From Rhodospirillaceae bacterium UBA6608 (lineage in GTDB: Bacteria; Pseudomonadota; Alphaproteobacteria; Rhodospirillales_A; Casp-alpha2), in assembly GCA_002433335.1 (NCBI GenBank), contig DJHY01000180.1:463-9556 (forward strand): DNA of 9,094 nucleotides, written 5' to 3'. This document shows positions 1-5,267 of the stretch, one piece after another (the stretch's first letter is position 1; every line of letters begins with the position of its first letter). Under the pieces are notes generated by a model. It saw only the letters and a list, made by a program, of their open reading frames with translations. It had not been told where the DNA came from and did not search any database. The translations under genes and the position numbers were made by a program.

Positions 1-402
<402 letters not shown>

Positions 403-428
403 TTCGGCGGCGATCGTCAAAAAGGTTA

Positions 429-457
429 AAAAGGCGGTGCTTCGGCACCGCCTTTTC
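429..457 (+). terminator. Intrinsic terminator after ahcY
   Basis: A 12-bp perfect stem (429-440 with 445-456) is closed by a TTCG tetraloop; the core is AAGGCGGTGC / GCACCGCCTT. A run of A residues precedes the stem and TTTT forms its 3' edge. It starts 26 bases after the ahcY stop and lies 38 bases before the next start codon, so it should separate ahcY from the PAS gene. The A-rich 5' side also gives a T-tract on the minus strand, so it may work in both directions. Confidence 0.92.
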
Positions 458-494
458 CTTTGTGGTCAAAGGGTTGAATGATTAACATCCAGCC

Positions 495-2180
495 GTGCTT
501 AGCGATACTTCTCCCATCAGCGCGTTCAGCGCCGGCCTGCTCATCGGGGCCGGGCTGTTACTCGTCGTCGTCTGGCTGTTCCGACGCCGCGCGGTCGAGG
601 CCGAATATGAACGCGCGCGGATCGAAGCCGTCGCCGTAAAAGCCCGGGAAATCCTGGCCGGAACGCCCGATGGGCTATTCATCTGGGACCGTGGATCCGA
701 GGCCGTAACCTGCTCACGCAAGCTGGCGTCGCTGCTGTCCCTGTCGGACGGAACCAATTCGTCCTTCGACGACGTGATTGAGCGATTCGACGGCGAATCG
801 GCGCGACGCCTAAAAGGCAGCGTGACCTTCCTGCACGAAGAAGGCCGCCGGTTCGAACTTATCCTGACCACTGCCGATTCGGGCGGTCGGCGAATGATCC
901 AGGTGGTCGGCGCGCGGGCCGCTGCGCGTGACGGCAAGGTCCTGGCCGATATGGTCTGGATGCGCGACGTCTCCGCCGCCGCCAAGCTACTGGTCGACCT
1001 GACCGGCGAGGGCGACCTACCCGAGGCCCGGGACCTGCACCTGCGCGGCCTGCTCGACGCCCTGCCTTTTCCGATCTGGCTGCGCGATCACGATCTGCGG
1101 GTGGTTTTCACCAATCAGGCCGCCCTGAGCCAGCGCGTTGCCGGGCCGGACGAGGATCAGGCCCGAACCGCCCATGACGAGTCGCGGCCCGTCACGCGGG
1201 TTCAGGAAATCGTCAACGCAGGCGAAACCCGCAGCTTCGATGTGACAGAATGCCCCTTGGCCGTCGATGCCGAGGACGATGCCGCCCAGGCCGACCTGGG
1301 CGGCTTGATCGGCTATGCCTTCCCCCACGGCGGCGATGACGCGTCGGCCCCGCCCGCCGCCGCCGAACCGGCCGCCCTGCCGCCCGCCGCGGCGATGTCG
1401 CAGGCGGTGCTCAAGGGCCTGGGGACGGGGATCGCGATTTACGACCGGGCGACCAAGCTGATCTTCTTCAACGAAGCCTATCGCGACATGTGGCGGCTCG
1501 ATGCCGACTGGCTGGACGAAGGACGCGATTTCTCGGAAATTCTCGAACGCCTGCGGGCCGACCGGCGGCTCCCGGAAGTCCCCGATTTCCGCGCCTACAA
1601 GATGGAACAGCTTGGCCTGTTCGATCAGGGCGGCGACCCCATGGGCGACCTGATGCATCTGCCGGATGGGCGGACCTTGCGCGCCGTGTCTTACCCCATG
1701 CCGACCGGGGGCCTGGCCTTCGGGTACGACGACGTGACCGATCAGTTGGACCTGGAAAGCTCCAACAACAACCGTGACGCCGTGTACCGCGCCAGCCTGG
1801 AACATTTGTCGGAAGCCATCGCGGTGTTCGGGTCGGACGGTAGGCTTAAGGTGTGGAACCCCGCGTTCCAACAGCTGTGGGACCTGGGACCGGACGTTCT
1901 GAACCCGAACACCCATGTCGGCGATTTCGTCGAGGCGACGCGCCCGCTGGCCGCGACCGGCGGCGATTGGGATGCGAAGAAGGCGCGCATCCTGGGTGCC
2001 ATGACCCGGCGCGAGGTCACCCGCGATACGGTGGAATGCGCCGACGGCCGCATGCTCGAATTCGTCAACACGCCCCTACCGGACGGCGGGGTCTTGATCG
2101 CCTACGCCGAAGCCCGACCGGAACAACCGGAAATGCCGGCTGAACACCCTGAAACCTTGTCGGACGACGACGCGGTTTAA
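495..2180 (+). CDS. Membrane-anchored multi-PAS protein lacking a histidine kinase domain (DivL-like sensory half)
   Basis: 561 residues. Residues 9-29 form one hydrophobic segment followed by Arg residues (LFRRR), which suggests a short N-terminal membrane anchor with the rest in the cytosol. Four PAS-like units follow at about 50-160 (ILAGTPDGLFIWDR), 183-275 (LLDALPFPIWLRDHDLRVVF), 303-415 (GTGIAIYDRATKLIFFNEAY, then LPDGRTLRAVSYPMPTGG) and 430-537 (LSEAIAVFGSDGRLKVWNP). An Ala/Pro-rich linker at 281-300 separates units two and three. Proteins of this layout normally continue into HisKA and HATPase domains. Here the last PAS strand (PLPDGGVLIAY) runs into an acidic, Pro/Glu-rich tail and stops; there is no H-box, N-box or G-box. 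DivL of Caulobacter has a similar layout (short anchor, PAS A-D, then a kinase-like part at about residue 540), so this could be a DivL relative reduced to its sensory half. The start is GTG at 495, the first possible start after an in-frame TAA at 483; no clear Shine-Dalgarno precedes it. Ligand and partners are unknown. Confidence 0.85.
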   Translation: MLSDTSPISAFSAGLLIGAGLLLVVVWLFRRRAVEAEYERARIEAVAVKAREILAGTPDGLFIWDRGSEAVTCSRKLASLLSLSDGTNSSFDDVIERFDGESARRLKGSVTFLHEEGRRFELILTTADSGGRRMIQVVGARAAARDGKVLADMVWMRDVSAAAKLLVDLTGEGDLPEARDLHLRGLLDALPFPIWLRDHDLRVVFTNQAALSQRVAGPDEDQARTAHDESRPVTRVQEIVNAGETRSFDVTECPLAVDAEDDAAQADLGGLIGYAFPHGGDDASAPPAAAEPAALPPAAAMSQAVLKGLGTGIAIYDRATKLIFFNEAYRDMWRLDADWLDEGRDFSEILERLRADRRLPEVPDFRAYKMEQLGLFDQGGDPMGDLMHLPDGRTLRAVSYPMPTGGLAFGYDDVTDQLDLESSNNNRDAVYRASLEHLSEAIAVFGSDGRLKVWNPAFQQLWDLGPDVLNPNTHVGDFVEATRPLAATGGDWDAKKARILGAMTRREVTRDTVECADGRMLEFVNTPLPDGGVLIAYAEARPEQPEMPAEHPETLSDDDAV

Positions 2181-2185
2181 CCGCG
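2171..2185 (+). repeat. Inverted repeat spanning the PAS gene stop codon
   Basis: CGCGGTT and AACCGCG flank a single T, and the TAA stop (2178-2180) lies inside. In RNA this would form a hairpin of at least 5 bp around the stop codon. A pyrimidine-rich run (CCCTCTCACC) follows instead of a T-tract, so it is not a standard intrinsic terminator. It may protect the mRNA 3' end or may be chance in GC-rich sequence. Confidence 0.4.
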
Positions 2186-2213
2186 CCCTCTCACCGATCC
2201 CCCTTCACCGTTA

Positions 2214-2232
2214 GCCGTCGGCCATCGACGGC
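2214..2232 (+). repeat. Perfect 7-bp inverted repeat (hairpin) downstream of the PAS gene
   Basis: GCCGTCG and CGACGGC are separated by five bases (GCCAT). No T-tract follows, so intrinsic termination is unlikely. It could be an mRNA 3'-end stem or a protein-binding site. It is the second of several inverted repeats in the 346-base gene-free stretch 2181-2526. Confidence 0.45.
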
Positions 2233-2241
2233 GCAGGACAT

Positions 2242-2258
2242 GCGTCTATTTGAGACGC
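2242..2258. promoter_or_regulatory. Inverted repeat GCGTCT-N5-AGACGC, possible operator
   Basis: Two perfect 6-base arms surround ATTTG. The right arm overlaps TTGAGA (2250-2255), which resembles a -35 box. A poor -10 candidate, TATTCT (2271-2276), lies 15 bases downstream, a shorter spacer than ideal. If real, transcription would begin near 2283, at the start of the structured stretch described next. The repeat itself is plain in the sequence; its role as an operator and the promoter assignment are inference. Confidence 0.3.
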
Positions 2259-2280
2259 TTGGTTGTCTGTTATTCTTTTT

Positions 2281-2391
2281 GCGGCCTTCCACAGAGAATA
2301 CCTGTCCCATAGCTTCCTGGTCGGGGTCACCTTCGGCTTCTGATCCCAACGGTCATGGGCAAGGGAACGGCGGCCTCGGCCGCCATTTTTT
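2281..2391 (+). ncRNA. Candidate small structured RNA, family not recognised
   Basis: This non-coding stretch has nested complementarity. A 7-bp stem, GGGGTCA (2323-2329) with TGATCCC (2341-2347, one G-U pair), sits inside CCCAT (2306-2310) with ATGGG (2355-2359). A further 3 bp, CCT (2301-2303) with AGG (2362-2364), lie across a symmetric 2x2 internal loop. An intrinsic terminator then ends the unit. A weak promoter candidate lies upstream, giving a transcript of about 110 bases. The hexamer GCGGCC occurs both at 2281-2286 and in the 5' arm of the terminator (2370-2375), so the 5' end could in principle compete for the terminator's 3' arm. I do not see the signatures of tRNA, SRP RNA or tmRNA, and cannot match it to 6S RNA. 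It could instead be the 3' UTR of the PAS gene or an hspQ leader element. Confidence 0.3.
2369..2391 (+). terminator. Intrinsic terminator in the PAS-hspQ intergenic region
   Basis: GGCGGC (2369-2374) pairs with GCCGCC (2379-2384) around a CTCG loop, followed by A and six T residues (2386-2391). This is a convincing Rho-independent terminator. It lies 189 bases after the PAS stop and 136 bases before hspQ, so it ends either a long PAS 3' UTR or a separate short transcript. The hspQ promoter lies downstream of it. Confidence 0.8.
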
Positions 2392-2440
2392 GCTCACAGG
2401 CCGTCATGTTTCATTTTATTTCAATAACTTAGGTGGCTCT

Positions 2441-2468
2441 TTGACTCCGCCGAACGGCGCATTATATT
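2441..2468 (+). promoter_or_regulatory. Sigma-70-type promoter for hspQ
   Basis: TTGACT (2441-2446) and TATATT (2463-2468) are separated by 16 bases, each one or two mismatches from the consensus boxes. An AT-rich stretch (2406-2430) precedes the -35 box and might act as an UP-like element. Transcription would start near 2475, giving a leader of about 50 bases. The spacer contains a perfect palindrome, CGCCG-AA-CGGCG (2448-2459), which could be an operator between the boxes. I see no clear sigma-32 pattern (CTTGAA-type -35 box), although HspQ is a heat-shock protein in enterobacteria. Confidence 0.65.
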
Positions 2469-2526
2469 GAAGGGCGGAACACGGGAAATCGTGCTCGCAA
2501 AAATGTAATGAAGGGCCCAGTCGGTC

Positions 2527-2856
2527 ATGAGTAAATCGGTCGCCAAATTTCCTCTCGGCGAATACGTTCGGCATCGCGTCTACGGTTTCCGTGGCGTCGT
2601 GTTCGACATCGATCCGGAATTCAACAATACCGAAGAATGGTACGACAGCATTCCGTCTGACGTGCGCCCGCGCAAAGACCAGCCGTTCTATCACTTGTTG
2701 GCCGAAAACCACGACAAGTCGCCCTATGTCGCCTACGTTTCGGAACAGAATCTGGAACTGGAAGATTCGGACGAGATCATCGATCACCCGGACCTGCCCG
2801 ATTATTTCACCGTCGACGACGATGGGCGCCTGATCTACCGCCATCCCATGAACTAA
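2527..2856 (+). CDS. hspQ: Heat shock protein HspQ (YccV-like, hemimethylated-DNA-binding)
   Basis: 109 residues, close to the roughly 105 of E. coli HspQ. The N-terminal half (about 5-75) carries the YccV-like beta-fold signature: KFPLGEYVRHRVYGFRGVV, then FDIDPEF, then PFYHLLAEN and YVAYVSEQNLEL. The C-terminal part (about 78-100) is strongly acidic (EDSDEIIDHPDLPDYF). The E. coli protein binds hemimethylated DNA and affects DnaA stability; HspQ in Yersinia is reported as a specificity-enhancing factor and substrate of the Lon protease. Action in the cytosol is expected. The ATG at 2527 is preceded by AAGGG at 2511-2515, 11 bases away. An overlapping 8-codon out-of-frame ORF starts at 2508, without evident function. 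The gene is apparently monocistronic, with its own promoter and a hairpin after the stop, and converges on the cytochrome gene. Base composition is a little less GC-rich than the flanking operons. Confidence 0.93.
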   Translation: MSKSVAKFPLGEYVRHRVYGFRGVVFDIDPEFNNTEEWYDSIPSDVRPRKDQPFYHLLAENHDKSPYVAYVSEQNLELEDSDEIIDHPDLPDYFTVDDDGRLIYRHPMN

Positions 2857-2860
2857 TTAT

Positions 2861-2880
2861 CTGGGCGGCTCGCCGCCCGG
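2861..2880. terminator. GC-rich hairpin between convergent hspQ and cytochrome c genes
   Basis: CTGGGCGGC (2861-2869) pairs with GCCGCCCGG (2872-2880, one T-G pair), a 9-bp stem with a minimal loop, starting 5 bases after the hspQ stop and ending 10 bases before the cytochrome stop. There is no T-tract on the plus side, and only a weak AT-rich run (ATAATTAGTT) on the minus side. Its position between two convergent genes suggests a shared terminator or 3'-end stabiliser; its strength is uncertain. Confidence 0.55.
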
Positions 2881-2890
2881 CAACGGAGCC

Positions 2891-3565
2891 TTATCGGCAC
2901 GGCAGGCTGGCGAAATAATGCGCCAGCTCGTCAATTTGCGCGTCGTCCAAGGGCAGGCCCTGTCGGGTCATCATCCGGTGGACCCGTGCCTGGCCCTGAT
3001 CGATGAAGTCTTCCCATTTGGTATCGCGGAATTCCTGCATCTGCTTGCGCAAATAGCTCATCCGCTGTCCGGCCAGGGACGGCACGAAAGCATGATGGGT
3101 CCGCCCGCCCTCGCCGTGGCACAGGAAGCAGCGGGTCGCCAATTTGGGTTGCGGCAGGGATTCCGACGGCCCGCCATCGATATCGCGCGCACTGACGCAA
3201 GCCTGGGCGGCGAAATATTCGGCCACGACCTGGATGTCGTCGCGTTCGAGCTTCGGCGCCTCGCGGTTCATCACCGGATGGCGGCGCTCCAGGCGCAGGA
3301 ACCGGGTTTTGCCCGCCACGAACTGTCGCTGAAACGCCGAGATTTGATGGATCAAATATTTGGCGTCCTGGCCCAGAATGTTCGGGACCTTGGGCCGCGC
3401 CGCCAAATTCGTTCGGCTATGACATGGCAGGCACGGCACGGCCTGGGCCAAGGGTTCGCCCGCCGCATGGACAGCGGGGCCGATTGCCGCGAAACCGGCC
3501 AACGCAAGCGCCGCGGCCAGCATCGAACCGGCCGCTCGGCGGATCAGGTCAAACCGCGCCACCAC
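2891..3565 (-). CDS. Secreted diheme class I cytochrome c (cytochrome c4 / c553 type)
   Basis: 224 residues from the GTG at 3565. The N-terminus (RFDLIRR, then an Ala/Leu-rich core, then AVHA) is a Sec signal peptide with likely cleavage after residue 34. Two haem c attachment motifs follow, CLPCH (45-49) and CFLCH (146-150), each opening one domain of about 100 residues. Candidate distal Met ligands are Met99 (HPVMNRE) and Met198 or Met199 (HRMMTRQ). Each domain ends with a similar helix (VVAEYFAAQ and ELAHYFASL), as expected from domain duplication in c4 cytochromes, which carry periplasmic electrons to terminal oxidases or other acceptors. A longer open frame extends to 3661, but that part overlaps the reductase gene and would put the signal sequence internally. 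AAAGGGG sits 6 bases before GTG 3565 and 9 before GTG 3562; either may be used. The start overlaps the reductase 3' end by 17 bases, which favours coupled translation. Exact redox partner unknown. Confidence 0.9.
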   Translation of the reverse strand: MVARFDLIRRAAGSMLAAALALAGFAAIGPAVHAAGEPLAQAVPCLPCHSRTNLAARPKVPNILGQDAKYLIHQISAFQRQFVAGKTRFLRLERRHPVMNREAPKLERDDIQVVAEYFAAQACVSARDIDGGPSESLPQPKLATRCFLCHGEGGRTHHAFVPSLAGQRMSYLRKQMQEFRDTKWEDFIDQGQARVHRMMTRQGLPLDDAQIDELAHYFASLPCR

Positions 3566-4610
3566 CCGGCACCCCTTTCGTCGTGGAATATTCGAAATGC
3601 AGGATCTCGCCGGGCCGGGCCACAGCATGGGCGCCATGGGCCGCGGCGGCGGCTTCGGCAAAGCCGGTCAGGATCAATTTAAGCTTGCCCGGATAGGTCA
3701 CGATGTCGCCCGCCGCGAACAGACCCGGACGGTCCGTCGCCATGGTCGCGGGGTCGACCACGATATGACTGTCTTCCAGGTCCAGTTGCCAATCGGCGAT
3801 CGGGCCAAGCTGCTGCAACATGCCGAAGAACGGCAGCAGTACATCCGCCTCAAGCCGCCGTTCGGCCCCATCCAGATCGCGGGCGATCACCGCCCGCAGG
3901 GTAGCGCCGTCGCCGACCAGACCGCCCAGTTGATAGGGAATGACCAAATCGATCCGACCCGCCGCCGCCAGTTCTTCCAGCTTGCGCACGTTGTCCGGCG
4001 CGGCGCGGAATTTGGGGCGTCGATGGACGACGGCCAGGCTTTCCGCGACCTCGGCCAGGGACAAGGCCCAATCGACGGCGCTGTCGCCGCCGCCGGCGAT
4101 AACGACCCGGCGGCCTTTGAAGTCGTCAATCCGGCCGACCATGTATTTGACGCCCAGGCCCGGGCCCTGATCCTCGAAATTCTGAATCCCGTCCAATGGC
4201 GGACGGTTCGGGCCGAACGCCCCGACGCCCGCGCAGACAATCACCGCGGGCGCGCTGACCGCCGCGCCCGAAGCCGTGGTCACGCGCCAACCCTGACCAT
4301 CCTGCGCCAATTCAACAACGGGGCTGCCCAGGTGATAGACCGGCTCGAACGGGGCCGCTTGTTCGACCAACTGCGCGACCAAGTCCTTGGCCGCGATTTG
4401 CGGGTGGCCGGGGATGTCATAAATCGGCTTTTCCGGGTACAGTGCGCTTAATTGGCCACCAGGCATTTCCAGGGCATCGACCACATGACACTTCAGGCCC
4501 AGCATGCCGCATTCGAACACGGCGAACAGGCCCACGGGGCCCGCGCCGATGATGATCGCATCCGTATGCTGCGGTGTTTGCCTGGACGTTTGGTCGGCCA
4601 TCTGGGACAC
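3549..4610 (-). CDS. Thioredoxin-reductase-like ferredoxin/flavodoxin-NADP+ reductase
   Basis: 353 residues. The N-terminal FAD-binding motif is GAGPVG (22-27), followed by the subgroup signature GGQLSALYPEKPIYDIPG (51-68). The NADPH-binding motif is GGGDSAVDWA (173-182), with HRR at 196-198 to contact the NADPH phosphate. A second FAD segment, LFAAGDIVTYPGKLKLI (297-313), and the tail HFEYSTTKG (338-346) complete the fold. There is no CxxC redox-active pair between the nucleotide domains, which excludes thioredoxin reductase and supports the FNR type typified by Bacillus YumC and Rhodopseudomonas FNR. Such enzymes pass electrons between NADPH and ferredoxin or flavodoxin in the cytosol. The start is GTG at 4610: GAAGGAG on the minus strand (4626-4620) lies 9 bases upstream, while the in-frame ATG at 4601 would be 18 bases away. 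It is the first gene of a two-gene minus-strand unit with the diheme cytochrome and is divergent from tsaE. Confidence 0.93.
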   Translation of the reverse strand: MSQMADQTSRQTPQHTDAIIIGAGPVGLFAVFECGMLGLKCHVVDALEMPGGQLSALYPEKPIYDIPGHPQIAAKDLVAQLVEQAAPFEPVYHLGSPVVELAQDGQGWRVTTASGAAVSAPAVIVCAGVGAFGPNRPPLDGIQNFEDQGPGLGVKYMVGRIDDFKGRRVVIAGGGDSAVDWALSLAEVAESLAVVHRRPKFRAAPDNVRKLEELAAAGRIDLVIPYQLGGLVGDGATLRAVIARDLDGAERRLEADVLLPFFGMLQQLGPIADWQLDLEDSHIVVDPATMATDRPGLFAAGDIVTYPGKLKLILTGFAEAAAAAHGAHAVARPGEILHFEYSTTKGVPGGGAV

Positions 4611-4631
4611 CGAAAAACTCTCCTTCGAAAT

Positions 4632-4645
4632 TTGACCGCGGTCAA
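4632..4645. promoter_or_regulatory. Perfect 14-bp palindrome, CRP/FNR-family-like site
   Basis: TTGACCGCGGTCAA reads identically on both strands. It fits the layout TTGAN-N4-NTCAA used by FNR, FixK, ANR and DNR-type regulators, with C/G in place of the usual T/A at the fifth positions. Its centre lies 28 bases upstream of the reductase start and about 120 bases upstream of tsaE. If the reductase promoter lies further out, near 4691-4721, the site would be in the leader, a repressing position. No regulator gene is in the window; assignment is by motif only. Confidence 0.4.
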
Positions 4646-4690
4646 TCGGCGGTCAGGGCGGCGGTCGGATCGGCCTTGTGACCGGGTTTC

Positions 4691-4721
4691 CTTACATGGC
4701 GGGCCGCAAGGGTCAGGTCAA
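4691..4721 (-). promoter_or_regulatory. Possible promoter of the reductase-cytochrome unit
   Basis: On the minus strand TTGACC (4721-4716) resembles a -35 box. ATGTAA (4697-4692), 18 bases further on, is a weak -10 candidate. It lies in the 150-base divergent region between the reductase and tsaE, and would give a leader of about 75 bases containing the 4632-4645 palindrome. The match is moderate, and no other clear promoter was found for either divergent gene. Confidence 0.25.
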
Positions 4722-4760
4722 GCCTTGTCCCGGCTGGGCTATTTTCGTTAAAAGAGCGCG

Positions 4761-5267
4761 ATGGTTGCGATGGCCCATGTGAGCGAGGATCCGGCGGGTT
4801 ACGCCTTGACCCTGAAAGGGGAAGACGCTGCCCTGGCCTTTGGTGCGCGGTTGGCGGCGATCTGCCGTCCCGGCGACGTGATTGCCCTGCGCGGCGGGCT
4901 GGGCATGGGCAAGACCGTGATCGCGCGCGGCTTGGTCCGCGCCCTGGCCGGTGCCGACGAAGACGTGCCGAGCCCGACCTTTACCCTGGTACAGCCCTAC
5001 GACGGACCCGAGTTCACCATCCATCATTTCGACCTCTACCGTTTGAACGACCCGGAAGAAGCCTTCGAGCTGGATATCGAAGACGCCTTCGCCGAGGGCG
5101 TATCCCTGATTGAATGGCCCGAACGCCTGGGCCCCTACCTGCCCGAGCGGCGGTTGGACATTTTATTGAGCCCCGGCAGCGACGAAACGGCCCGCCGTGT
5201 CGACCTGCAAGGTCGGGGCGATTGGCCTGAACGATTGAAACAAGCAGATTTAAGCGACATTACATGA
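4761..5267 (+). CDS. tsaE: tRNA threonylcarbamoyladenosine biosynthesis ATPase TsaE
   Basis: 168 residues, of usual length for the family. TsaE is the ATPase partner of TsaB and TsaD in transferring the threonylcarbamoyl group to A37 of ANN-decoding tRNAs (t6A) in the cytosol. Visible motifs are the P-loop GGLGMGKT (45-52), with Met where Ala is more common; the switch-like segment VPSPTFTLV (69-77); HFDLYR (89-94); and SLIEWPERLG (115-124), with the conserved Glu-Trp-Pro. Start ATG 4761 has only a weak AAGAG upstream, and an in-frame ATG lies at 4770. It is the first gene of a tightly packed operon: its TGA overlaps the amgK ATG by 4 bases. Upstream are 150 bases shared with the divergent reductase gene, with no convincing plus-strand promoter; a TTGTCC at 4725-4730 has no good -10 partner. 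Confidence 0.95.
   Translation: MVAMAHVSEDPAGYALTLKGEDAALAFGARLAAICRPGDVIALRGGLGMGKTVIARGLVRALAGADEDVPSPTFTLVQPYDGPEFTIHHFDLYRLNDPEEAFELDIEDAFAEGVSLIEWPERLGPYLPERRLDILLSPGSDETARRVDLQGRGDWPERLKQADLSDIT

Noticed and set aside
2283..2391. Assignment of the structured stretch as 6S, SRP, tmRNA or tRNA.
   Set aside because: No T-loop sequence, no SRP GGAAG/AGCAGCC core and no tmRNA tag frame are present. The long open central bubble of 6S RNA could not be drawn with confidence, so it is left as an unassigned candidate.
2240..2470. A 76-codon open frame on the plus strand between the PAS gene and hspQ.
   Set aside because: It crosses the intrinsic terminator at 2369-2391 and the -35 box of the hspQ promoter, has no ribosome-binding site, and its product has no recognisable motif or normal codon pattern. 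It is better explained as non-coding sequence.
2508..2534. An 8-codon upstream ORF overlapping the hspQ start, plus an ATG-TAA start-stop at 2503-2508.
   Set aside because: Neither has a ribosome-binding site, and the AAGGG used by hspQ lies inside the 8-codon frame. Chance occurrence is likely.
3566..3661. Upstream extension of the cytochrome c gene to the first possible start at 3661.
   Set aside because: The added 32 residues lie inside the reductase coding sequence and place the signal peptide internally. GTG 3565 or 3562 has a good AAAGGGG and leaves the signal peptide at the N-terminus.
3597..4451. A 284-codon plus-strand open frame opposite the reductase gene.
   Set aside because: The minus-strand reductase has all family motifs in order; the plus-strand frame is its GC-driven shadow.
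3549..4610. Thioredoxin reductase as the identity of the flavoenzyme.
   Set aside because: The active-site CxxC between the nucleotide-binding segments is absent, while the YPEKPIYDIPG signature and the C-terminal HFEYSTTKG tail fit the ferredoxin-NADP reductase subgroup.
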